NCBI GenBank assembly: GCA_000310025.1
Contig: FN649744.1
Span: 2,602,176 to 2,666,175 of the forward strand
Length of the DNA stretch: 64,000 bases
Direction of reading: 5' to 3'
Source of the DNA: Ectocarpus siliculosus
Lineage: Eukaryota > Sar > Phaeophyceae > Ectocarpales > Ectocarpaceae
The translations under genes and the position numbers were made by a program. Position 1 is the first letter of the stretch, and the number at the start of each line of letters is the position of its first letter. This document shows positions 47,201 through 58,140 of this stretch, in pieces. A model generated the notes under the pieces. That model ran no database searches. It was not told where the DNA came from and saw nothing but the letters and a program-made list of their open reading frames with translations.

Positions 47201-48861
47201 GACAAGCTGCTCAAAGAGGGGCCCAGGCCCCTTTATTTAGCACTCAACAATTGGATTGGGGGGCGGTGAAATCGCAACGGCGTGCGGAAATACCACAAAT
47301 TATCAAAAATCATCATGCGCACACTGTAGCCATCATCTCTCTGAAGCCGGTGCTATCTGTCCGACCGCTGTCATCTCTTCGACCGGTACCATATTTCGCA
47401 CTCACTCTTACTCGGCATGGACCATCGTCAGAGAGCGGAGAATCACGTGTGTGTGTGTCTATATGTATGTATGCGTGGAGAATAATAAACTTCTGCAATA
47501 CCGTTCCGTGTTGTTTGCGTATATCTATCTATGTGTGGGGAATCAATTCTTCTTGTAAAATACACGACGCATCAGGGGGCGGGTTGAAAAAGTACACGGC
47601 TAGGACCCACCGCCGGCCGAGGAGTGCGAGTAAAACCTGTGTGCGCGGCATGGAGCGTTTGACATCGCCCCATAGTTGTTCATTCTCCCCACGCAACAAA
47701 CGTTGATACCGCGCTGCAACGTCAAATAACATAATAACCGGCGCAAGCGCACACAGGTCCTCGCTCCCGGCCGCAAAATTGGGCGTTCAATCAATCGTCG
47801 ATTTCTTACAAGTAATGTGTGGATGTGTGGTACAAACACGTCGCTTGTCCAACGGCTGGCGGGGGGGGGGGGGCGAGGAAGATTTTTGGACTCTTTAGAC
47901 TGTGCTGCAAGTGACGGTTGAAAGAGTACAAAACGTAAAGATCCGAAGAACAACATACGGCAAACAAACGGTTTTTGAAGACATACACACGCCCGTGTAA
48001 ACACCCGCTACATACGTACGCAGACTCTACTGCTGTATGCTGTTTACAGCAGTAAGTAGAGTCAGTAGATACCACGGCGTTTGTACATATATGTCGACGA
48101 GGTTGCGTGGTTCGTGTTTCTTGGCGGTCGGGTGAAAACGGCTCGACAAAGTTCCGCCAATTTGCCGGCGGGTGGTCATCATCTGATGTATTTATTTATA
48201 GTAGGTGGTGTGGTTGGTTGCCGATGCCGTTGCCGTTTACTGCTGTACCTCGTTCTACCCCAACAGCTTGATCTCGCTGCAACGCTCGGTTAGCCATAAG
48301 AACACGAGCGAGGGTTGCGAGGGTTCCTATGTAACATGCATGAACCGTGAAGCCCGATTTTAAAGGTTCAGCACGGCCATGACGTCTCTACAGCGGTGGT
48401 GTATCGTGCATGAACGTAAACTGTTCTGTTCCTTGAGCCGCAGGTACGCATCTCGCTCGGAAGAGAAGCTGAACTGCTACAGACTGCAGACAGACCTTGC
48501 GATCTCAGGCGTTAGGAGGGAGACAGCGGTCCAGGAGTCTCAGGCGAAGGGGAAGCAGACAGCATTTTCTAGTGATGGGGGTGTACATGCACACCATCAA
48601 CCAAAAGGCGAGATAATTCCCCGTGATCCCCCGCACTGCCTGTGCCGAAGGAGCTTCCGACAAGCCGACCTAATTTGCCGGTGACATGTAAGACAGGCCC
48701 CAGCATGAAGGGACAAACTGCACCACAGCAGTGGGCGATGGACACACCAGATACGGAGGAGAGAGAAAGGCACGCACTATCGTCTCCTCGTTCGTGCGCT
48801 TCGCACCACGCACCTTGAGGGTGCCGAGGATGTGGACGAGACGAGAGACCACATGCCCCAT
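44278..48861 (-). CDS. ARF-family small GTPase, last exon not found
   Basis: Minus-strand exons 48814-48861, 46014-46067, 45145-45239 and 44278-44467 join in phases 0, 0, 2 and 0, all with GT-AG introns. The start MGHVVSRLVHILGTLK has the N-myristoylation Gly2 and an amphipathic helix as in ARFs. Then come the P-loop GLDNAGKT, switch I with PTVGFN, the switch II box WDVGGQ (its Trp codon split by an intron) and NKQ of the NKxD guanine motif at the very end of the last exon found. ARFs recruit coats and effectors to Golgi and endosomal membranes when GTP-bound; Arl proteins share these motifs, and which subgroup this is stays open. About 55-65 C-terminal residues are missing; LINE copy 2 and the assembly gap lie just beyond. 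Intron 1 is 2746 bases. Confidence 0.85.
48021..48063. repeat. Short hairpin in ARF intron 1
   Basis: GACTCTAC...GTAGAGTC encloses a second inverted pair TACTGCTGTA / TACAGCAGTA, giving a near-continuous stem of about 18 base pairs with a seven-base loop. Confidence 0.7.
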
Positions 48862-49545
48862 GGGTGCTCCTTGCTTGATTCCTTGATGGCCAAAAAGAGA
48901 GCCAGGGAGCGTCGTCGTTAGCTCCTGGTCGTCGCTGCTTCAGGAAGTGCTGACGCTTGTGCTGGTGGGGGTGACCGGGGGGCTGGGTGCTTGGGTTGTT
49001 GCCAGTATTGCTGTTTGGGTCTCGAGTGTAGAGATATGGAATGCGCGCGTGTGTATGTGGAGATGATGGTGGAAATTCACGGGATCATTTATCATAAAAA
49101 AGTTCGACTGTGGGAATATCTCGAATGGGTAGTCTTTCTGTGTGTGTTTTTATTATTCCTTAATAAAATATTACAAAACACACCCAGAAAGACTTGTACC
49201 CATTCGAGATATACCCACAGCAGTCACAGCAGTCACGATCATGTGTGCGGTTCCCGATGGACTGCATTTACGAAAGGGTCAATCTACGAAAATGCGGCAC
49301 AATCGTTCGTTGGTGTTGGCCAATCCTATCACGCCAGTTCACTTCTTCTACAGCAGTAGCCGACCAGTAGTATCGCTACACCGCACATCCACATGCGCTG
49401 GATGCGCGCCCGCCTCGCGCGCTGTGAAAACATGCACTCCGTCCGCGCTCCGCCCACCACAACACTGTGGCAGACACCACCACCCCACGGCTACCACACA
49501 CCAACACCCTGAAGAGAGAAAAGAACCGTACACGCGCGGACAAAC
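48862..49545. other. Divergent intergenic region between ARF and F-box genes
   Basis: The ARF gene leaves to the left and the second F-box gene to the right, so both promoters should lie in these 684 bases. I see no TATA box that is clearly placed. A 120-base hairpin (49106-49225) takes up the middle. Confidence 0.55.
49106..49225. repeat. Long near-perfect hairpin (foldback), stem about 47 bp
   Basis: Left arm 49106-49151 and right arm 49175-49225 pair over almost their whole length (shared core TATCTCGAATGGGTA, then GTCTTTCTG.GTGTG). Small bulges come from two- to three-base insertions in the right arm. The 23-base AT-rich loop is ATTATTCCTTAATAAAATAT-like. It could be a tiny foldback element or a small-RNA precursor. 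Confidence 0.75.
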
Positions 49546-52500
49546 ATGGATTTCGTCTCCAACACCTCCAAGCGCTCCGGCCAAATGGTGCAGAAAATAC
49601 GTCAACACTTCCTCACACAGCTCGACACGATCCCCATCACTATCCCCACGTCCACCGGCGCCGCTCCATCCGTACCCGGCGGTCAGCACGACCTGGAGCA
49701 GCAGCAGCAACAACAACTACAGCGACAGCAGCTGCAGCTACAGCAACGGCAACCTCTGTGGTCGTCCTTCCCGCTTGGACTAATTCCGGAGGATGTCCGG
49801 CTGACCGTGTTATCGTTTTTACCCGCTGGGGAGCTGTCCAGCATTCGGAGAGCGAGCCGAGACTTCCTCCAAACGGCCGATCGTCACGCGGACGTCCTGT
49901 GGGGTAGGCTCAACCGCTGCGAATTTCCTTCCGTCTCGGCACCAACAGGACCAGCAGCCCAAGAAACGAACTGTCTCTCGCCACATCAGGTGAGAATGGA
50001 GAGGCAGAGAGAGGCTGATGGTGCTGGATCACATACATACACACACCCGGTTATCGCGGTCGATGCTAACAATAAAGACACACACTTTCTCCTTTTTTAT
50101 GGCAATCCAATCTGCCTTTAGGGCCAGTCTTTTCTCTCTCTTTGAACCTCTCTCTGGCAGAGAGAGACCTGGCTACCCAGGAGGCTTCTTGTCCACAGTC
50201 TACTAGTCTAAGCCCCCGACTTCATGACACAGGAAAATTAGTCACTACTTGAAGCCTCAGAGGTGCGCGCTCAAGAGGGGAAGGAGATTAACATGACGAT
50301 GGAGCACCGGCCTGAGACTGGATGGAATAGGAAGGTCTAAGGGAGTTCTTCATTGCTGAAGACCGGAACAAGATTGTAGCGACGTTAAACGTGGATATTG
50401 TTGATGCTACACGTTTCTGGAGCAAGGACTCCACCACTGACACGAAGAGATGCAATCGCCGGGCACCTTACCTTCATGTCAACGGAGACCAATTGAGTTG
50501 AAATATGCATATGACTATGCTAGTGTCTTTGAGCGTTTTGCTTGAACTGTAGCTGTGTCGCACACGTCACTCGCTGCCGTAAGCTACACTGGCGGCTTAT
50601 TTGCGTTCTGGAATCCGGTGGATCTCCTCGATGAACGGATACATAGGGGAGTTAGTTCACTGTCGTCGTCGAGTTCCTCTCATCAAGGCATTGCTGTTGT
50701 ACATAAGACGACAGTTTGTCTTGGCTAACCATACCAACGGCAAATAAATGCGAACAGTACCCGCCCTCCCGGTGGCCATGTACTTGAACTCCTTCCTCCG
50801 GTTATACCATCGTTCATCGTCTCGCGGACGTGAATTGGTTTCTGATTACCACCCGCTCCCCTCCCTCCTTCCCACCCTCCCCCCCTTCCTTCTATCCGCT
50901 GCCGCTCTCAGCAATACGTCAAGAACGTCATGTGCCGGGCAAACGACGAGGCCGGCAACCTCCGTGCCAACCACCGCCTGCGCGAGAGCCTGGACAGCTT
51001 CACCTGGCCCATCGACTGGCCTCGCGGCAACGCCACCACCACCAGCGGCGCCATCTACTCCGCCATCAGCAGCACTTTCGGCGGCGGCATCGACGGGAGC
51101 AGCAGCGGCGGCGGCGGCGGTGGCGGCAACGGCGGCGGCGTGATCGGTCTCCTGTCCGACCTCGTGACTGTCCCCGATCCCCGCATCGCCCGCGCCCTGT
51201 CCCACAAGCGCCGCGCCGCCCTGTCCACCGTGGTCGTGGACAACGACAAGGTCCTCTTCGATTTCCGCCGCCGCGGCTTCTACACCGGCCCCGTCAACTT
51301 CTTGCCGCTCAGCACCCTCGTCATGGACAACCCCACCCCGCTGGCTCCGCTGCTGCTGCCGCTGCTCCTGCCGCCGCAGAGGAGGATCGGCATCGTCCCC
51401 GCTGGCACGGAAGACGGCGACGGCCGGGAAGAGGGCGCCAACCTGTTGCCTCGGGCGCCCGAGTCGCCCGCCCCGGCCGGCTTCCTCGGCTACGCCGTGC
51501 GCCTGCTGCGCCTGCGGCCGGAGCACGAGCCCCTGCGGTGGACAGCGCTGTTCGCCCTCTTCAGGGACCTGGCTGTTTTCGAGACCACCGAGCAGGTAGA
51601 CCACGAGAAAACGTTGAACCGCGTCGCGCGCATGTCGATATATGTTTCCCTTCTGAGAATACTGCTGTAACCGACCGACAAGAGCTATATAAGGGGCCAC
51701 GGCGGCGTACTGCTGCTGTAGTGGATTCCATCTGGACCCCCTCGCTGCGCACACGCCTTGCGTGCTGCACGCCCCACTAACATACCCTTGTTGACGCTCA
51801 GAAAACGCTGTTTTCCCCGTGTTTCACAATCTCCGGGGACGGCGAGCGAGGCGCCCAGTCTCCACACCCAGAAAGCTCTAATTTCAAACTCTTTTCTCAG
51901 CTAGACTGTAGTCCCCAACGCCAACCGGGACCCCAGAAAATCACCGCTAGCATTCCTTCTCCCTCTCTCCTCGCGCCCCCCGGTGTTTGCCATCGGGGTT
52001 GGTTTTTTGTTGCTTGACAACGACGTTGTGAATGTATCAAGCCGATCGCTTCGTGAGCTCGACAACCGGGTTACCCCTTTTTTTTTACCTTTGTTTTTTT
52101 TGTTTGCGGTAACCAGAATGGTGGTCGAGTAGATTGTGTTGTGCGGGGTCGAGAACCCTCCCTCCGCACAAAGGGGATGATCGAACCACGTTGTGTAAAG
52201 TTGGTCAAGCACCCTCGAGGCCGTTACACAGTGCTTACAACTGTCTCTGGAAGTGAAAGCACCATAAAATTAATTACGTCATACGCTGCTGTCATCCGTT
52301 AGCAAGGAAGTAAGCACAAGATGCCGAACACCCTTAGCAGGATGCAGCGCACCCTTCATGCGACTCGCCGAATACCTCGCGGTGCTTCGCGCTTGGTGAT
52401 GTGAGAGCCTGGCCCGGTGAAAACCCGGCGTGCTCCGTCCCGGCTTTGTAGGGACGCGAGGTCAACGGTCTGACGACTACGGAATGCACGACCTCTGAGT

Positions 52501-52847
52501 ACACTCACCCCCCCCGCACCTTGTCTGTCCCGAACTCGCGTTTTCTGGTTCAGGCGGAGGCTGTTCGCGCCCGTGTTCCCGACCGGCGGCTGTTCTACTG
52601 CGCGCTCGACCACCCCGGGGCTCAAGACGAACCCTGCCCTCCCGGAGGGCGGTCTTTGCCACACATTAGTCACTGGGGTTTTCATGGCGTGCTGGCCGAT
52701 AGCGGTCTAGGCGGCGGGGAGGGCGAGGTGCCCGGAGTAAGAGACCGCGCGGGGGAGACGGTGGGGGATGCCTTGGAGAGGCAAGAAAGGACTGCCTGTT
52801 TCGCCAGAAGCTCGCTCGCGTTCCTGCAGTACGGCGGCGGGGTCTGA
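49546..52847 (+). CDS. F-box domain protein, three exons, about 473 aa
   Basis: Exons are 49546-49989, 50912-51595 and 52554-52847 (TGA), all phase 0 with GT-AG introns; the summed coding length is 1422 bases. After a Gln-rich stretch (residues about 51-69) an F-box lies at about 77-122 (LGLIPEDVRLTVLSFLPAGE, then SIRRASRDFLQT...LWGRL), the Skp1-binding module of SCF ubiquitin ligases. Exon 2 adds a Gly-rich loop and a conserved-looking block (RGFYTGPVNFLPLSTLVMDN) with two Leu/Pro-rich parts. Exon 3 begins AEAVRARVPDRRLFYCALD. No known substrate-binding repeat is seen. Intron 2 (958 bases) contains SINE copy C, so the third exon must be spliced past it. The two F-box genes are about 40 kb apart and do not look like recent duplicates. 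Exon 3 is the least certain. Confidence 0.75.
51970..52520 (+). mobile_element. SINE-like element, copy C, in an F-box intron
   Basis: The body starts at 51981 (CGGTGTTTGCCATCGGGG) behind a short C run and ends with the shared tail (GGTCAACGGTCTGACGACTA, GAGTACACTCACC) and a C tract. It is full-length like copies A and B but more diverged, so older. It lies in the sense orientation in intron 2 of the second F-box gene; its C-rich end is only about 35 bases from the acceptor of exon 3 and may supply part of the pyrimidine tract. Confidence 0.88.
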
Positions 52848-55845
52848 CGGAGCGTGGTGGGTCTACGGTGTTGCGGGTGTGTCTCGATATAGTGAGGCCA
52901 GGGCATGGCGGACATGCTGCCGTCGCCACCGCCGCCGCCGCCGCCGCTTGTAGTTACCGCTCTGTTTTTGTTGTTGTTGTTGTTGCTGATGCTGTTTTTA
53001 TGCTGCTGTTTTATGTTTGTCAGGCTATCGCCATCTTAATTCTACAGTGTCAAGGCTACACCCCCTCTTCTTGTTACGGAAGTGCTTTTCGACATGTACT
53101 CTGAGCATGCCCGCCAGGGCGATTAGCTTTCAAATATTTTCCAGCGTGAAGAGGAGCAAGCGTTAGGACCTAGAGTAAGAAAGGGCGAGGAAGGGATAAA
53201 GCATATCTTCTGTAGGCCAAGCTGTCATGATGGTTGCTACGGGGTGTTTATTGCGTGCCCTGCAGTGTACAACACGATGTACTTTGGTACTACATGAATT
53301 GTACGCTTTCAAGTAGTGCACTGAAGCTCGACATCTTGAGGGGTCGAGGGGAGTTTACGAAGAAAAACAGGCGCGTAGGTGGTAGATTCTTCAACGAAAT
53401 ATTGTTCCAGCAGCACCTGCAGGCTGAGAAACACTGTAGTTTAACGTATTCGTAGTGCGGCAAGTTAGTGCAGTGGACTGTTAGCTTTGCACCCTCAGTA
53501 GGGCGTAAACGGCTACGGAAATTCCATCGGTTTGATACGGAAGGGGGAGATAAAATTTGAATGACGGATTTGAAAATAATATAAAGCGTGCAGCTGGCTA
53601 GAGGGGGCGAGAAGGGCTAGGTTAGGGGGAAGCTGGGGGGTGTCCGAATATGTTGTGCTGTGTTTGCCGGAAACAAGGCGGGGGGAGGGGCGGGGGGTAA
53701 CGAAGATAAACCTTTAGAACCTTTTTTGGTCCCACCCAATGAAACGAGAGGTACAAAACATGGTCGAGTGCGATGGCACGCCGAGGTTTGGCTGACCTGC
53801 ACATGTAATCTCCTCAAGAGCGGCCATCACACCCGTCCCACATGGGGGTGCAAGTGCTCTTACAAGGAGATGTCTCCCACCAGCACATGGCGCAAACGCT
53901 TTGTTGGCGGAAACCAGATACATGCTTCTTACGAATAATCGAGAGAAAGAGAAGAGTTTCAGGCGAGATGCAAGGCAAAATTAAAGTCCCAAAGAACAAG
54001 TGTATGTATTTTGTGCGTGCAATGACCACAAAATGCAATGCCGTCTTTGAAGGTTGACCCCGTTGTTCGTGTGGCTTGGTTCGCGTTCGTATTCAATGGA
54101 CGTCGGCTTTGACACCTTTCGGTACGTTTGGAAAAGAAGAACCAATCCGGGTCAGGCAAGTTGTCAATGGGTCATGGGTCCGGTTTTGGGGCCAAGAGAG
54201 AAACAAAGAGGCAATAAAAAGAAAATAAATCAAGACCTCTGTTGTGTCGTTTGAGGGGGAGCCTTGCTGTCGAGGTCTTCTTATGTAACCTCTCAAATGA
54301 CCTCAGGTGGCCAGCAGCTGCTGTGCATCAACCTCAAACCGCTCTTCTTGTCCTTCAGCATGCTACAAATGCAACAGGAAATGGAACTGTGCACGTGGTG
54401 ATGTAGACATGCACCAGCACCACCAACACGACGCGCCCGTTCTCGTGGCCCAAAACTCACCCCAGATGGCGGACAAAACGTATGTGAGTGCCTTTTGTTC
54501 GTTCCGCTTGAGCCTTAAGCACACGTACTCGGTATATTTCAGTAGCGGTTGCGTTACAGCTGGAAACGCAACTGATGCTAACCAACCAATGAATCTCCGT
54601 ACAGCAGATGCGAAAATAAGCACGGCTTATGCAGAGTTTTTTTACAAGAGAAGTCTTCATGCAAACACGGACCAAGGCAGCCGCATGAGACACGGAGCCA
54701 AGGCTCTCTGTAACGTTGTTTGTCTCCATTCACACAACCAATCACAGCTAGCTGCTCCGCAGCCGTCAAAACTACCCGCTCACGTTACCGCTCGCGTCGG
54801 GCGGCACGTGCTAAAAAGCTCGCCAGCGAATCAGAGAGCCGTGCGTGATGACGCGTGAGAACTGCCAGACACCAACGACCCAACCCGCAATTAAGACAAT
54901 AACAATAATGATTTCCGGTAAAAAGCGATGCACCTCAGACTAAAGCCCAACAGACGATAGACAGAAAGGCTGCAAAACACACGCACGCTTTCCAACGCAG
55001 CTCGCAGCGCACCGCCGTCAGACTCGGCAGCAGTCAAATTGGAAGCAACGTTTTCGATCAAAACAGCATCTCCCACGTGTTCTGACACACCGGGCAATTC
55101 GATCGCCTACAACGGCAGTCGTTGGGAAGGGAAAAATGAACGAAGAGACGCACACACAAGACTAATACTTGTGGAATATAGTTATTTTTATCATACTAAA
55201 ATTGACGTCAGCTTGTAGCAATCGATAAAAAAGGGAATGCACACCGGCCCATACATGCGAAACATACATGTAGCCGCCAAGACGAGTGCATTCGTGCCAT
55301 CTCGACGGGAAACAGTATCATTGCCCCACTGGCAGACAGGTGTCGACAACCACTCAAACGTCCAGCATCACATGGTGTGCATCTATATTGAACAAAAACA
55401 CACCGGTCGCAACCACCCCGGGCCCACAAACGCACACACATGACGACTACGGAATCTCGACGCAACGGCGGACTCAACGCGAAACAGACAAGCGAGACCC
55501 TATCAAGAACAGGGACAGCCCCCCCCGTCATACAAGTCCATCTCCTACGCCCAACCCCTCAAAAACCGGAAGCATTTCCGAACGCCGGAACCATGCCCCC
55601 CCCCCACGCCTTCTCCAACCCCGTCCCTGTACACGATACTCTGCACCATTTACAACACTGCAACGGCTGACCCCGCCTCCCCCCACAGACCGGCATTTTT
55701 CACAGCCATGTGTTTTAAGGGGCCCCTCTTGCTTGCACCCGAGACGGGAAGTTTCAGCACGAACGACGCACCGAATCGGACAGTACAGTAGTAGCACATC
55801 CCCGCCTCCCAGCTCCATGTTGACGCGGCATTCCCGCTGTTTCAG
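52848..55845. other. 3' flank and intergenic; no gene recognised
   Basis: Begins as the F-box 3' flank. Small CCG and GTT repeat runs lie at 52920-52990. Short frames on both strands show no domain. A phrase at 53470-53490 (TAGTGCAGTGGAC) recalls a tRNA D-arm but no tRNA fold follows. Confidence 0.5.
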
Positions 55846-57557
55846 CCGTGGATCCGCAGCGCAACCTCCTGCCGGGAGCAAGCATGCGGGCAATCAAGGA
55901 GTTCCTCAATCGTCAAGGTAATTCACGCGACCAAGCGGTTATTTTTCGATATTTTTGGAGACACAGATGTACGGCGGAGGGCTTTTTGGTTCTTTCTTCG
56001 CGTGAACATTGTAGTGAATTTTTCGCGTGTAGCGCAAGCCAAGCACCGGTTTTCACACGTGTAGTCGTTCGCAACTGACACGTATAGATGCGTGCGGGGT
56101 AGAGCAAGAAAACAACCGCCGTGTTGCCGTATTATGTGGACATGGTGGCGGTCACGGACTGAGGTTTGAGCTGAAACCGTGGGTGGGTACTGTACGTCCA
56201 ATAGCACCCCCGGTACACGACCTGCGACAGCAGTAGCCTTCGCAGGCCTTTTCTATGATGTTAACGTGTTGGTCAAAGCATGCAACCGGGGAAGTTGGGG
56301 TTAGGTAATAGGGTCTGCGTATCCCCTCCCTGTTCTACTTTCTCATAAACTTGATCTCTCGCGAAGGAACTATGAGCCATCCATCACACGCACGCGCACT
56401 CAAAGCAACGATCCTTCCTGACCCAATCTGGAAAATCCCAAGGGTTTACTCGGTAACGGTTTTTTAGGCGGACAGGTTTTCGGCGGTAATGCCATTTGGT
56501 GGTAATTTTTTTGCGACAGGCGGTAATGCGTTTTTCGGCGGTAACGACTTTGGCCGAGGCGTTAAAACCAATTTTTTGGCGGTAATTTTTCGGCGGTATT
56601 GCCGTAAGGCGGTAAATGTTCTGGCGGTAGGCGGTAATACGATTTTCGGCGGTAACGACTTTGACGAAGGCGGTAAAACAGAATTTTGGCTGTAATTTTT
56701 CGACGGTAACGCCATACGACGGTAATTGTTTCGCGGTAGGCGGTAACGAGTTTTTTGGCGGTAACGCTTTTGGCGGAGGCGGTGAAACAAAAAAACGGCG
56801 GTAAAACGGCGGATTACCGGGACCGCCCACAACGGCGGAAATTTAACTGCGGAAAAAGTACCGAGTAAACCCTTGGTAAATCCAACGTAGTATGCGTACT
56901 GCGGTTAGTAAAATCATTAAGACGCTGCTTTGTTGAGCGGCACATGCTGAACGCTGCACGGCAGAACCCCCCCGTTCAAATAGCAGGTGAAAAATTGGCG
57001 CCCCGCCGTGCGAACAAAATATTTCTAGAACATCGGTATGCACATATGCATATGCATACTGTACCAGCAAACCACACTCCACTGCTGTAGACTATGCATA
57101 CAGCTTCTCAAAACTGAAGACTACTACTGTATGTATGCACCTACAGGTCCCATGCATCGAGCGAGGACGAGTGTAGGTGGTACCTTGTGCCAATAGTTTA
57201 TGCACGGGTTCGTCGACACTGCTTCTGTACAACTAGGCTGTTAAATAGAGGGGGCTGGACTGAGTTTTGTATGCATATGTTCCGTCCGATTATACCTTCC
57301 GTCCCAGCACCTGCCCAGCTATCCATCTATCCATTTGTCACGGGCAAAACGCACGCAACTGCTCCTTAGTTGCAACAAGGGAGGGCCTAGATACCACGGC
57401 CTGGCGCCCGCTTGTTCTGGGAGGGAGGGGGGGGCGGGGGGTGCAACGCACATTTTGGACAAGCGCAACAAGCTGCCGCCAGCAGCTTCAACCTGGTTTG
57501 ACTTCATGTTCAAGTGGTCGGAGCGGAAATTTTCGCAAGATATCCCTCCCATCCATG
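55846..57557 (+). CDS. Two tentative exons of an unrecognised gene
   Basis: Candidate exons 55846-55917 and 57486-57557 are each 72 bases. The first has a good acceptor (CTGTTTCAG) and a GTAATT donor; the second has a weaker acceptor (GCCAGCAG) and a GTATTG donor. Their phases fit: the G ending the first and the CT opening the second form an Ala codon. The translation reads VDPQRNLLPGASMRAIKEFL, then STWFDFMFKWSERKFSQDIP, which is protein-like but matches nothing I know. The intron between them contains a TIR element. Start, stop and other exons are unknown; chance open frames are a real alternative. Confidence 0.25.
56438..56876. mobile_element. TIR element filled with GGCGGTAA-type repeats
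   Basis: Perfect 18-base terminal inverted repeats (CCAAGGGTTTACTCGGTA at 56438-56455 and its reverse complement at 56859-56876) bound a 439-base element. The interior is dominated by GGCGGTAA and variants. These are organised in about three higher-order units of roughly 120 bases (GGCGGTAATGCGTTTTTCGG, then CGGTAACGACTTTG.C.AGGCG). It is non-coding. AAATC-like bases occur on both sides but are not in exact register as a target duplication. Confidence 0.8.
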
Positions 57558-57618
57558 GTATTGTTCCTGTTCGTGCACGTCATCTGCCCGTGTCTGAGAG
57601 AGTAACTACATATCTCAC

Positions 57619-58140
57619 CACAAAGCTCGACCGGCGTTCTAGCGGGAAGTCCTCCGGCGGGAGTTCGTCGTCGTCGCTACTCCCCGATGTCATCGCCGCA
57701 GAATCATCGTCGCAGGATCGCGGTTGTGTTGTTGGCGTCGGGCAAGTGTCCCCGCCATTTCCGGCTGGTGCGTCACGCCCCGTAGTGCCCCCTATTGTTG
57801 CTGCCGGCGCGGCCGCCGCCGCCGCCTTGGCCTTCCGCGGCGACGACGCAGAGGAAGGGCGCCAGCACGCGTGCGTCCCCTTCACGCTCAGCAGGGCGAA
57901 CGATGACAGCAGGCAGGTTAGGAGCAAGCTCACCAGAAAGGCCAGGTTATGGTTGTTCGGGTTCGTGGCCAGGGCCTGCTGCCTGGTGGGGGGCAGCAGC
58001 AGCACCACGAGGCACGCCGCAGAGCCTGCGGTGAAAGCGGCGGCGCAGAAGGACTCCAGCAAAACCATTAGAACCAGAGAGGAGTCTTGGCAACGGAGGG
58101 GGGAGAGGCCGAACAGAGCAGCAGCAGGCGAGTGGTACAT
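57619..58140 (-). CDS. Tentative membrane protein, first exon
   Basis: A minus-strand frame from ATG 58140 to a strong donor (GTG|GTGAGA, exon end 57619) codes for 174 residues. It contains two hydrophobic segments (SSLVLMVLLESFCAAAFTAG, then AACLVVLLL; and NLAFLVSLLLTCLLSSFALL), then an Ala/Pro/Gly-rich tail and an acidic patch (DDDELPPEDF). The opposite strand is also open but gives only low-complexity Ser/Ala/Arg sequence. No family recognised, and no continuing exon found to the left. The frame is open further upstream, so the start could be earlier. Confidence 0.3.

Noticed and set aside
53460-53530. Possible tRNA gene
   Set aside because: A D-arm-like phrase is present, but no anticodon stem, T-arm (GGTTCRA) or acceptor pairing follows.
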